Of a stretch of DNA of 9,022 nucleotides, positions 1-6,683 are shown one piece after another. How positions within the stretch are numbered: position 1 is the stretch's first letter; each line of letters opens with the position of its first letter. Location: the NCBI GenBank assembly GCA_029065825.1, contig JAIEHQ010000154.1, positions 1 through 9,022 on the forward strand. Direction: 5' to 3'. The notes under the pieces were generated by a model. That model was not told where the DNA came from. It did not search any database and worked only from the letters and a program-made list of their open reading frames with translations. Origin of the DNA: Alistipes sp. Its GTDB lineage: Bacteria > Bacteroidota > Bacteroidia > Bacteroidales > Rikenellaceae. The position numbers were made by a program, and so were the translations under genes.

Positions 1-1062
1 CATCTTCTCCGTCAGACCGCCCACGTTGTGGTGCGACTTGATCATCGCGGCCGGTCCCTTGACCGAAGCCGAGGCCGACTCCACCACATCGGGATAGATC
101 GTACCCTGGGCCAGCCAGCGTACGTTCTCGATCTTCTGAGCCTCCTCGTCGAACACCTCGACGAAGTCGCGGCCGATGATCTTCCGCTTCTTCTCGGGAT
201 CGGAAACACCGGCCAGATCGCCCAGGAAGCGTTCGTGAGCCTTCACGCCCTTGACGTTAAGCCCCATGCCCTTGTAGGATTCGAGCACGCTGTCGAACTC
301 ATCCTTGCGCAGCAGTCCCGAATCGACGAAGATGCAGTAGAGATTGCGACCGATGGCCTTGTGCAGCAGTACCGCGGCGACCGAAGAATCGACACCGCCC
401 GAAAGACCGAGCACCACCCGGTCGCCGCCGATACGCTCGCGCAATTCGCGCACGGTCGATTCGACGAAACTCTCGGAAGTCCAGCTCTGGCTGCAGCCGC
501 AGATGCCGACTACGAAATTCTTGAGCAGCGTGAGTCCGTCGGTCGAATGATAGACCTCGGGATGGAACTGAATGCCCCACGTGCGTTCGCCCTCGATACG
601 GTAGGCAGCCACGCGCACATCCTCCGTACTGGCGACGATGCGATAGCTGTCGGGCACCGAAGTGATCGTATCGCCGTGCGACATCCACACCTGCGTGGGC
701 GAGGGAACGCCCGCCATCAGCGGATCGGCGGCATCGCCCACCGACAGCATCGCGCGACCGTACTCCCGGCTGGGAGCCGGCTGCACCTCGCCGCCGAAGA
801 AGTGGGCCAGATACTGCGCGCCGTAGCAGACACCCAGCAGCGGCAGGTGCCCTTTGATTCCGCTCAGATCGGGCTTCGGCGCATTTTCATCCCGCACGGA
901 GAAGGGGCTGCCCGAGAGGATCACGCCCCGGACCGAAGCATCCAGCTCCGGAATCTTATTGAACGGATGGATCTCGCAATAGACGCTCAGCTCACGCACA
1001 CGACGGGCGATCAGCTGGGTATATTGCGATCCGAAATCCAGAATGATTATTTTTTCCTGCAT
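1..1062 (-). CDS. guaA: GMP synthase (glutamine-hydrolysing), 3' end outside window
   Basis: GuaA converts XMP to GMP in the cytoplasm using ATP and ammonia released from glutamine; it is the last step of the guanine branch. The frame opens with ATG at 1062 (MQEKIIILDFGSQYTQLIAR) and stays open for 354 codons to the window edge, so roughly the last 150 residues, including most of the C-terminal dimerisation domain, are missing. The N-terminal class I glutamine amidotransferase domain (about 1-190) has the nucleophile loop GVCYGAQ with Cys79, the MSHGD motif near 127-131, and FHPEVYHS with His167 and Glu169, giving an intact catalytic triad. The ATP pyrophosphatase domain begins with the PP-loop SGGVDSS at 221-227. 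No frameshift or stop was found when the whole stretch was translated. It follows guaB and a small membrane-protein gene on the same strand, but a 157-nt gap before it leaves room for its own regulatory signals. Identification is secure. Confidence 0.98.
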   Translation of the reverse strand, partial: MQEKIIILDFGSQYTQLIARRVRELSVYCEIHPFNKIPELDASVRGVILSGSPFSVRDENAPKPDLSGIKGHLPLLGVCYGAQYLAHFFGGEVQPAPSREYGRAMLSVGDAADPLMAGVPSPTQVWMSHGDTITSVPDSYRIVASTEDVRVAAYRIEGERTWGIQFHPEVYHSTDGLTLLKNFVVGICGCSQSWTSESFVESTVRELRERIGGDRVVLGLSGGVDSSVAAVLLHKAIGRNLYCIFVDSGLLRKDEFDSVLESYKGMGLNVKGVKAHERFLGDLAGVSDPEKKRKIIGRDFVEVFDEEAQKIENVRWLAQGTIYPDVVESASASVKGPAAMIKSHHNVGGLTEKM

Positions 1063-1090
1063 TTATGTAGGTTTGTTTTCATTTTACTCC

Positions 1091-1122
1091 CGGTGTCTGC
1101 CCGCATGGGCCGCACGACACCG
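1091..1122 (-). promoter_or_regulatory. Hairpin upstream of guaA
   Basis: A perfect 7-bp inverted repeat (CGGTGTC at 1091-1097, GACACCG at 1116-1122) encloses a second perfect 4-bp stem (GCCC/GGGC) with a 4-nt loop. The two stems are joined by an asymmetric internal loop of 5 and 1 nt. It lies 28 nt upstream of the guaA start, within the 157-nt gap after the small membrane-protein gene. There is no T-run after it on the minus strand, so it does not look like an intrinsic terminator. The structure is read directly from the sequence; a role in guaA expression is inference, and in GC-rich DNA a repeat of this size can arise by chance. I saw no match to a Bacteroidota -7 element in this gap. Confidence 0.3.
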
Positions 1123-1219
1123 TACGAACGCGCCCGCACAGGACGCTTCCACCGACAGGGAGTGCCTCCCCCGCTCCGCTCGCACGGAACGATTCCGAAA
1201 AGGCCGTCCCCGCTCGAGG

Positions 1220-1420
1220 CTATCTCTTCAGCCGCCGGTAGTTGATCAGCACCCGCCCCACGACCAGATAGCCGAGCGTCAGGCCCATGATCAAATAACG
1301 CAGCCACGCCTCGCGGCCCGTAGCGAACCAGACACCGAGGAGCGACAGCAGCAGAGCCAGCACCCACCAGTCGTAGCGGGTGGGCTGATGCCACCACCCC
1401 TTGTCCTTACCTGTTCCCAT
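1220..1420 (-). CDS. Small two-helix membrane protein of unknown function
   Basis: I do not recognise this 66-residue protein. It starts at ATG 1420, only 18 nt after the guaB stop codon, and ends 157 nt before guaA, so it is probably cotranscribed with guaB. Residues about 18-35 and 39-59 are hydrophobic and look like two membrane helices joined by a short charged turn (GREAW). The first 17 residues are polar with Trp, His and Lys (MGTGKDKGWWHQ), and the tail is strongly basic (NYRRLKR), suggesting both ends face the cytoplasm under the positive-inside rule. It has no signal-peptide cleavage site. An overlapping frame on the same strand (1047-1397) is longer but gives a low-complexity Arg/Gly/Ala-rich product without membrane helices and runs into guaA, so I prefer this frame. 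The call as a real gene rests on position and hydrophobicity pattern only. Confidence 0.7.
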   Translation of the reverse strand: MGTGKDKGWWHQPTRYDWWVLALLLSLLGVWFATGREAWLRYLIMGLTLGYLVVGRVLINYRRLKR

Positions 1421-1438
1421 AACGGCGATCGTCGCGGA

Positions 1439-2911
1439 TTATCGTTCGCTGCTGTAGTTCGGAGCCTCGCGCGTGATGGCCACGTCGTGGGGATGGCTCT
1501 CCGACATGCCCGAAGCCGTGATGCGGATGAAACGAGCCTGCTTCAGCGCCTCGATATCCTTCGCTCCGCAATAACCCATTCCGGCGCGCAGACCTCCTAC
1601 GAGCTGATAAACCGTCTCGCAGAGCATGCCCTTGAACGGGACACGGGCCACGATTCCTTCGGGAACCAGCTTGTTGATATTCACGTCGCCCTTCTGGAAG
1701 TAGCGGTCGGCCGAACCGGCCTTCATCGCGTCGATCGACCCCATGCCGCGGTAGCTCTTGAACTTACGGCCGTTGTAGATGATCGTCTCGCCCGGAGCCT
1801 CTTCCGTTCCGGCGAACATCGAGCCGACCATCACGCAGTCGCCGCCGGCAGCCAGCGCCTTGACGATATCGCCCGAATAGCGCAGACCGCCGTCGGCGAT
1901 TACCGGCACCCCGTATTTGCGGGCTACGGTCGAAGCGTCGTAGATGGCCGAGAGCTGCGGTACGCCCACGCCCGCGATGATGCGGGTGGTGCAGATCGAG
2001 CCGGGACCGATACCGACCTTGATGCCGTCGGCACCGTTGGCGATCAGGAACTCGGCGGCCTCGGCCGTCGCAATGTTGCCGACCACGACATCCAGAGCGG
2101 GATAGGCGGCCTTGATCTTCTTGAGCAGCACGATCACATTGACCGAGTGGCCGTGCGCCGAGTCGAGGACGACGGCATCCACATCCTCCTCGACGAGCGC
2201 CTTCACGCGATCCATCGCATCGGCGGTAATGCCCACGCCGGCCGCTACGCGCAGACGGCCCTTCGCATCCTTGCTCGCATTGGGATGATCCTGAACCTTG
2301 GTAATGTCCTTATAGGTAATCAGACCGATCAGCCGGCCGTTATCGTCCACGACGGGCAGTTTCTCGATCTTGTTGTGCAGCAGCACCTCGGCCGCATGCG
2401 CCAGTTCGGTGCTGTGGGTGGTAACCAGCCCCTCGCGGGTCATGACCTCCTCGATGCGGCGGGTAACATCACGCTGGAAGCGCAGGTCGCGGTTGGTCAC
2501 GATACCGATCAGACGCTGCTCGGCATCGACCACCGGAATGCCTCCGATCTTGTTCTCCTTCATCAAGGCGAGGGCATCGCCCACCGTGTCGTCCTTGCGG
2601 ATCGTGATCGGATCGTAGATCATGCCGTTCTCGGCACGCTTCACGCGACGCACCTGAGCGGCCTGCTCCGCGATCGACATGTTCTTGTGAATGACACCGA
2701 TACCTCCCTCGCGCGCCAGAGCGATCGCCAAAGGAGCTTCGGTAACCGTATCCATCGCAGCCGAGACGATGGGGATATTGAGTTTGATATTTCGCGAGAA
2801 CCGAGTCTCGAGCGAGACCTCGCGCGGCAACACATCGGAGTATGCAGGCACCAGAAGCACATCGTCGAACGTCAGTCCTTCGGGTTGCACCTTCTCATTG
2901 ATAAAAGACAT
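1439..2911 (-). CDS. guaB: IMP dehydrogenase
   Basis: GuaB oxidises IMP to XMP with NAD+, the committed step to GMP. The 490-residue length is normal for bacterial enzymes. The N-terminus (LTFDDVLLVPAYSDVLPRE) is the usual start of the TIM-barrel. Two CBS domains are inserted at about 97-147 and 156-205 (each with an IPVVD or LPVVD core and an LIGIVTNRD or LIGLITYKD ending); these usually bind adenine nucleotides and tune activity. The barrel resumes with LDSAHGHS (249-256), the potassium/active-site loop GIGPGSICTTR with catalytic Cys307, IADGG (338-342), and the mobile flap ADRYFQ with the Arg403-Tyr404 pair used in hydrolysis. The start at 2911 has a close upstream TAnnTTTG element and no convincing alternative. 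It is followed by the small membrane-protein gene and then guaA, the next enzyme in the pathway. Identification is secure. Confidence 0.99.
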   Translation of the reverse strand: MSFINEKVQPEGLTFDDVLLVPAYSDVLPREVSLETRFSRNIKLNIPIVSAAMDTVTEAPLAIALAREGGIGVIHKNMSIAEQAAQVRRVKRAENGMIYDPITIRKDDTVGDALALMKENKIGGIPVVDAEQRLIGIVTNRDLRFQRDVTRRIEEVMTREGLVTTHSTELAHAAEVLLHNKIEKLPVVDDNGRLIGLITYKDITKVQDHPNASKDAKGRLRVAAGVGITADAMDRVKALVEEDVDAVVLDSAHGHSVNVIVLLKKIKAAYPALDVVVGNIATAEAAEFLIANGADGIKVGIGPGSICTTRIIAGVGVPQLSAIYDASTVARKYGVPVIADGGLRYSGDIVKALAAGGDCVMVGSMFAGTEEAPGETIIYNGRKFKSYRGMGSIDAMKAGSADRYFQKGDVNINKLVPEGIVARVPFKGMLCETVYQLVGGLRAGMGYCGAKDIEALKQARFIRITASGMSESHPHDVAITREAPNYSSER

Positions 2912-2933
2912 AAAAGCGAGATTTTGTTGCCTG

Positions 2934-2941
2934 CAAAATTA
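2934..2941 (-). promoter_or_regulatory. Probable -7 promoter element of guaB
   Basis: On the minus strand this reads TAATTTTG, an exact match to the Bacteroidota -7 consensus TAnnTTTG. It lies 22 nt upstream of the guaB ATG, implying a very short leader of roughly 15 nt. I could not find a good TTTG at the usual -33 spacing. The element overlaps half of a 6-bp inverted repeat (ATTTTG at 2921-2926, CAAAAT at 2934-2939), which might be an operator or simply chance in A/T-rich DNA. Confidence 0.55.
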
Positions 2942-3071
2942 AGCATAATTTTTGGATTTTTCGCCGGTCGCACCGTTTTTGCCGAAAAATTACGCCCGAG
3001 GCGAAACGCCGCGAATCCGAACGAGACGACACTCCCGTTCGCCCCGCCCCTCATCGGACCCCGGTCCGGCC

Positions 3072-3095
3072 GCCGGGCCGCCGAAACGACCCGGC
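3072..3095 (-). terminator. GC-rich hairpin after the outer-membrane protein gene
   Basis: The sequences GCCGGG (3072-3077) and CCCGGC (3090-3095) form a perfect 6-bp GC stem with a 12-nt loop, beginning 10 nt past the stop codon at 3106. There is no T-run after it on the minus strand, so a classic intrinsic terminator is not supported. It could aid 3'-end formation or be incidental in this very GC-rich gap between the gene and the guaB promoter. Confidence 0.25.
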
Positions 3096-3105
3096 AGCCG
3101 AAAGA

Positions 3106-3660
3106 TCAGAAGCGGAAGCGCATGCCCGCCACCAGGGAGCCTGTCGTACCGACACCCGCTTCGGCATAAAGCGCCAGTTTGCCGCCCAGCTCGACACCCA
3201 GCGGCGAGACCTGGAAGGCCAGCTGCCGCGCCGTCCAGCGTTCGCCCTCGCCCGAAGAGCGGGGAAAGGTAAGACCCACGCCGACACGCGAATAGATCGA
3301 AAAGATCCGCAGGTTCAACCAACGCATCTTCAGGTGGGGAAGCACCGAATAGTAGTTGGTCGTGATCTTCTGTCCTTCGTGCCGCTGCTTGTTGCCCGAA
3401 TAGACGAAAGTGCCGCCCACGCCGAGTCCGCCGATGATGCGGAAGGAGTAATTGACCGAAACCCCACCCCAGCTATCCATCGAAGCGTCCCGCATGTCGA
3501 GCACCCCGAGCAGTTTGTCGCTATACGCGTCGATCCAGTTCGTAACCGGAGAGAAACCGTAACCCACCGACAACTCTCCGCGTCCCAGCTGCGCCTGCGC
3601 CGCGCGAGGCAGGCAGCACAGCAGGAAGAAAACCGATAAAACAAGTAATTTTCTGACCAT
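3106..3660 (-). CDS. Secreted protein, probable small outer-membrane beta-barrel
   Basis: I do not recognise a specific family member. From ATG 3660 the product is 184 residues. It begins with a typical Sec signal peptide: basic MVRK, a hydrophobic core at about 5-17, and an AQA|Q cleavage site predicted after residue 23. The mature part has alternating polar and hydrophobic stretches rich in Gly and Tyr (for example GELSVGYGFSPV and LGVGGTFVYSGNK) and ends in MRFRF with a terminal Phe. This fits outer-membrane barrels recognised by the BAM machinery. The size suits an eight-stranded barrel of the OmpX or Bacteroidota OMP_b-brl type. The frame is open further upstream to 3852, but that extension is Arg/Gly/Cys-rich and would bury the signal peptide, so I reject it. 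Two Cys (15-16) lie in the signal core without a proper lipobox. The gene stands alone between the dehydrogenase terminator and guaB. Confidence 0.75.
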   Translation of the reverse strand: MVRKLLVLSVFFLLCCLPRAAQAQLGRGELSVGYGFSPVTNWIDAYSDKLLGVLDMRDASMDSWGGVSVNYSFRIIGGLGVGGTFVYSGNKQRHEGQKITTNYYSVLPHLKMRWLNLRIFSIYSRVGVGLTFPRSSGEGERWTARQLAFQVSPLGVELGGKLALYAEAGVGTTGSLVAGMRFRF

Positions 3661-3854
3661 AGTTTTTCGTTTAAATGATTTCAAAACAAACCGTTGCCTC
3701 CGGGTATCCCCGGACAGGCAGCCGATGACCGTCCGCTGCTCTTGCAAGCGGCACCCGCCTTCCGCCGACTCGGCCCCATCCCGGGACAAGCGAACCGGCA
3801 TCCGACAGGCTGAGGAATGCACTCCGGCACACCCTCCGCCCCGCAGCGGCAAGC

Positions 3855-3892
3855 AAAAGACGACCCGCCCCGCTGTCGGGGGCGAGTCGTCT
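3855..3892 (-). terminator. Intrinsic terminator of the etf/dehydrogenase operon
   Basis: On the minus strand a long hairpin starts 23 nt after the dehydrogenase stop codon. AGACGAC pairs with GTCGTCT, and after one mismatch (C3865 with A3885) a further six GC pairs follow, closing a 7-nt loop at 3872-3878. The stem is followed by TTTT (3855-3858 as AAAA on the plus strand). This is a convincing Rho-independent terminator for genes transcribed leftwards. The 197 nt from here to the start of the outer-membrane protein gene hold no gene and no clear TAnnTTTG element; the only structure I see is a weak 5-bp hairpin at 3700-3713. Confidence 0.85.
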
Positions 3893-3915
3893 CACTTCGC
3901 AATCATGCGCAAATA

Positions 3916-5646
3916 TCAGCAGCACTCCTCGCCCTCGACCTTCTTGAACAAGGCAACATCCTCGCCGGTCGAGTGCATTACATAGGTATAAGCCTCTCCG
4001 ATCTTACCCTCGGCCAGTTTGCAGAAGATCTGTGCCGAATCGACATATTCGGAGGACTCGCCGGCCTGACGGGCCAGCAGGTAGGTAATGATGATATGAC
4101 CTGCCGTCTCGACCAGACGACGCGCATGGAAATCCTTGAATCCGGGATGCTCCTTGTCGAGCGACTCGACACGTGCGACCATCTCCTCGAACTTGATGCG
4201 CAATTCGACCAGCTTGCTCTTCACGGCGCACATAGCTTCCGAATAGTCGGCAGCCTCGTACTCCTTGATCTGCTCCAGGAAGGTGCCCTTGGTCACGGCG
4301 TTGATCGCAGCCACCACCTGCAGCTGCGAGGTTCCCTCGTAGATGTTCATGATGCGGGCATCGCGGTAGAGGCGCTCGCAGGGATAGTCCTTCATGAAGC
4401 CCGAGCCGCCGTGAATCTGCACGGCATCGTAGGCGAGCTGGTTGGCGTACTCCGAAGAGAAGAGCTTCACCAGCGGCGTGAAGCCGTCGGCCAGGCGGGT
4501 GTAGAACTTCATCTGCTGGCGCTCCTCCGGCTCGAGCGAACGCTCGTGCGAGATATGGGTGTACTGCTTGTAGGTCTCCACGAAACGGGTCGTCTCGTAA
4601 AGCAGGGCGCGGGCACCCTGCAACTTGGCCTTCATGTTGGAGAGCATCTCCGACACGGCGGCGAAGCGGATGATCGGCTTGCCGAACTGCTCGCGCTCGC
4701 GGGCATACTTGAGCGCCTCGCGGTAAGCGGCCTCGCAGAGACCCACCGACTGTGCGCCGATACCCAGACGGGCGGCGTTCATGAGCGACATGACGTACTT
4801 GATGAGTCCCATCTTGCGATCGCCGACCAGACGGGCCGGGGCGTTGGTAAAGACCAGCTCGCAGGTGGGCGACCCCTTGATGCCGAGTTTGTTCTCGATA
4901 CGGCGCACCTTCACGCCTCCGTCGCGCTTGTCATGGACGAGCATCGACAGACCGCGCGCATCGGCGGTACCCTCCTCCGTGCGGGCCAGCACCAGCGACA
5001 CGTCGCCGTCGCCGTTGGTAATGAAGCGCTTCACGCCGTTGAGCAGCCAGCGGTCGCTCTTCTCGTCGTAGGTGGCCTTGAGCATCACGGCACCCAGATC
5101 CGATCCGGCATCCGGCTCGGTAAGGTCCATCGCACAGGTCGCACCGGCCGAGACCAGCGGCAGGAACAGGCGCTTGATATCCTCCGAGGCGAACTCGTTG
5201 AGCGTCTCGGCGCAATCCTGCAGACCCCAGATATTCTCGAAGCCGGCATCGGCGCGGGCCACCATCTCGTTGGCCATGACGAAGCAGACGAGCGGGAAGT
5301 TCAGACCGTCGTATTCATAGGGAAGCGTCATGCCGCCCAGCCCGGCCTTCGTGATCGCCTCGATGTTGCGGGAGGTTCCTGCGGCATAGACCACATGATC
5401 GTTCTCCACGCGCGGCCCTTCGTGATCGACCCCTTCGGCGTTGGGGGCGATTACCTCGCCGCACACCTCGCCCGCGATCTCCAGCACGCGACGGTAGTTG
5501 TCCATCGCATCGTCGAAATCCTGCGGAGCCAGCTCGTAACGATCCTTCAGCGCGAAACCGCGCTCCTTCAACTCCACGATCTTCCGCATCGCCGGATGAC
5601 CGAGATGGAACTGCAAATCCTTATTATCTGAAAAGAAATTAGCCAT
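3916..5646 (-). CDS. Acyl-CoA dehydrogenase with C-terminal extension
   Basis: This FAD enzyme interconverts acyl-CoA and trans-2-enoyl-CoA and exchanges electrons with an ETF. It has 576 residues, against about 380 for short-chain enzymes. Extra N-terminal sequence precedes the alpha domain (from about 45). The beta domain carries the first family signature, CAMDLTEPDAGSDLG at 171-185. REQFGKPI at 317-324 is typical of the C-terminal helical domain. QIHGGSGF at 410-417 and IYEGTSQLQ at 435-443 complete the flavin and active-site region, with Glu437 at the position of the catalytic base in short- and medium-chain enzymes. Residues about 450-576 form an added helical region, resembling the extra C-terminal domain of longer family members; the protein ends in EGEECC. 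Its ATG shares one base with the etfA stop (TAATG), so it is probably translationally coupled to its electron partner. Chain-length preference and direction cannot be read from the sequence; anaerobic enoyl-CoA reduction is plausible. Confidence 0.95.
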   Translation of the reverse strand: MANFFSDNKDLQFHLGHPAMRKIVELKERGFALKDRYELAPQDFDDAMDNYRRVLEIAGEVCGEVIAPNAEGVDHEGPRVENDHVVYAAGTSRNIEAITKAGLGGMTLPYEYDGLNFPLVCFVMANEMVARADAGFENIWGLQDCAETLNEFASEDIKRLFLPLVSAGATCAMDLTEPDAGSDLGAVMLKATYDEKSDRWLLNGVKRFITNGDGDVSLVLARTEEGTADARGLSMLVHDKRDGGVKVRRIENKLGIKGSPTCELVFTNAPARLVGDRKMGLIKYVMSLMNAARLGIGAQSVGLCEAAYREALKYAREREQFGKPIIRFAAVSEMLSNMKAKLQGARALLYETTRFVETYKQYTHISHERSLEPEERQQMKFYTRLADGFTPLVKLFSSEYANQLAYDAVQIHGGSGFMKDYPCERLYRDARIMNIYEGTSQLQVVAAINAVTKGTFLEQIKEYEAADYSEAMCAVKSKLVELRIKFEEMVARVESLDKEHPGFKDFHARRLVETAGHIIITYLLARQAGESSEYVDSAQIFCKLAEGKIGEAYTYVMHSTGEDVALFKKVEGEECC

Positions 5647-6665
5647 TACTTCGAGTTTTGTTTGTAGTACTTAATCATTTTCGGGATGATCTCGTTCAAA
5701 TCGCCCGTGATCGCATAGTCGGCGATCTTGTTGATCGGCGCATCGGGGTCGGTATTGATCGAAATGATCATCGACGACTGGTCCATACCCGCCGTATGCT
5801 GGATCTGCCCCGAAATACCGCATGCGATATAGAGTTTCGGACGGATCGTCACACCGGTCTGACCAATCTGACGGGCATGCTCCGTGAATCCCGCATCGAC
5901 CGCAGCACGGCTCGCGCCCACCTCGCCGCCGAGCACGTCGGCAAGCTCGTGAAGCAGTTTGAAGTTCTCCTTCGAACCGACGCCATAACCGCCGGCCACC
6001 ACGACGCTCGCACCTTTGATGTTGATCTTGCGCTCCTCGATCTGACGGTCGAGGATCTTCACCACCAGGTCGCTATCCTTGATGAACTTCTTCCACTCGA
6101 TAGGCTTGACCTCGCCGGCACCGGGCTGCGCGGCGTACTCCTTGCGCATCACGCCCTCGCGCACGGTCGCCATCTGGGGGCGGTGCTCGGGATTGACGAT
6201 CGTGGCGATGATATTGCCGCCGAAAGCGGGACGGATCTGATAGAGCAGATTCTTGTACTCCGTACCCGTCTTGGCATCCTTGTGGTCGCCGATCTCCAGC
6301 TGCGTGCAGTCAGCCGTCAGACCGCTGAACAGAGCCGACGATACGCGCGGAGCGAAGTCGCGGCCGATGGAGGTGGCACCGAACAGCGCGATCTGCGGTT
6401 TCTCCTGTTCGATCAGACCGCACATCACGGCCGTATGGGGCAGCGTGCGGAACGGAGCGAACTCCTTGTCGTCGGCCGTCCAGACCGCATCGGCACCGTA
6501 TTTGGCCAGCTCCTTCTCGATTCCCGAAAGGTTGTGCCCCAGCACGACGGCTTCGAGCCGCACGCCGAGCGTCGTTGCCAGTTCGCGGCCCTTGGTCAGC
6601 AGCTCCAGGCTCACGTCGGCCGGAACTCCGTTTTCGAGTTCTATATATACAAATACATTATTCAT
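5646..6665 (-). CDS. etfA: Electron transfer flavoprotein, alpha subunit
   Basis: EtfA binds FAD and, with EtfB, passes electrons to or from the acyl-CoA dehydrogenase encoded next. The 339 residues fit the family. The N-terminal nucleotide-binding-like domain runs to about 200, with FGATSIGRDFAPRVSS (95-110) and GLTADC (115-120). The C-terminal FAD domain shows VVVAGGYGVGS (221-231), GASRAAVDAGF (250-260), QIGQTG (267-272), and the family signature LYIACGISGQIQHTAGM (278-294) followed by INTDPDAPI and ADYAITGDL. There is no N-terminal ferredoxin domain, which some bifurcating EtfA proteins carry. The ATG at 6665 has a strong Shine-Dalgarno sequence, and the stop overlaps the dehydrogenase start by one base. 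Identification as EtfA is secure. Confidence 0.97.
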   Translation of the reverse strand: MNNVFVYIELENGVPADVSLELLTKGRELATTLGVRLEAVVLGHNLSGIEKELAKYGADAVWTADDKEFAPFRTLPHTAVMCGLIEQEKPQIALFGATSIGRDFAPRVSSALFSGLTADCTQLEIGDHKDAKTGTEYKNLLYQIRPAFGGNIIATIVNPEHRPQMATVREGVMRKEYAAQPGAGEVKPIEWKKFIKDSDLVVKILDRQIEERKINIKGASVVVAGGYGVGSKENFKLLHELADVLGGEVGASRAAVDAGFTEHARQIGQTGVTIRPKLYIACGISGQIQHTAGMDQSSMIISINTDPDAPINKIADYAITGDLNEIIPKMIKYYKQNSK

Positions 6666-6674
6666 AAGTCGTAT

Positions 6675-6679
6675 CCTCC
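6675..6679 (-). promoter_or_regulatory. Strong Shine-Dalgarno sequence for etfA
   Basis: The 18-nt gap between etfB and etfA reads TGAGGGAGGATACGACTT on the minus strand, placing GGAGG 9 nt before the etfA ATG. This supports the chosen start. It is notable because Bacteroidota genes generally lack Shine-Dalgarno sequences, and the starts of guaA, guaB, purA and etfB in this window lack an obvious one. Confidence 0.65.
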
Positions 6680-6683
6680 CTCA

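Noticed and set aside
1063..1219. Purine riboswitch or intrinsic attenuator before guaA
   Set aside because: I could not recognise the conserved three-way junction of a purine riboswitch, and the hairpin at 1091-1122 has no T-run after it.
28..1245. A 405-codon plus-strand open frame opposite guaA
   Set aside because: It is antisense to guaA, whose catalytic motifs are all intact on the minus strand, and it continues into non-coding and other-gene sequence.
1047..1397. A 116-codon minus-strand frame overlapping the small membrane-protein gene
   Set aside because: The product is Arg/Gly/Ala-rich without helices or motifs and runs out of frame into guaA. Only its last 11 codons are discussed, as a possible leader peptide.
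1043..3169. A 708-codon open frame on the plus strand opposite guaB
   Set aside because: It is antisense to an unmistakable guaB and its product is rich in His, Arg, Asp and Leu with no recognisable motif, as expected from the GC-biased codons of the real gene read backwards.
3613..3618. Lipoprotein cleavage at Cys15 or Cys16 of the secreted protein
   Set aside because: The residues before the cysteines (FFLLCC) do not make a lipobox, and a good AQA|Q signal peptidase I site follows.
3661..3852. N-terminal extension of the outer-membrane protein to an upstream start
   Set aside because: The added residues are low-complexity Arg/Gly/Cys sequence and would place the clear signal peptide in the interior of the protein.
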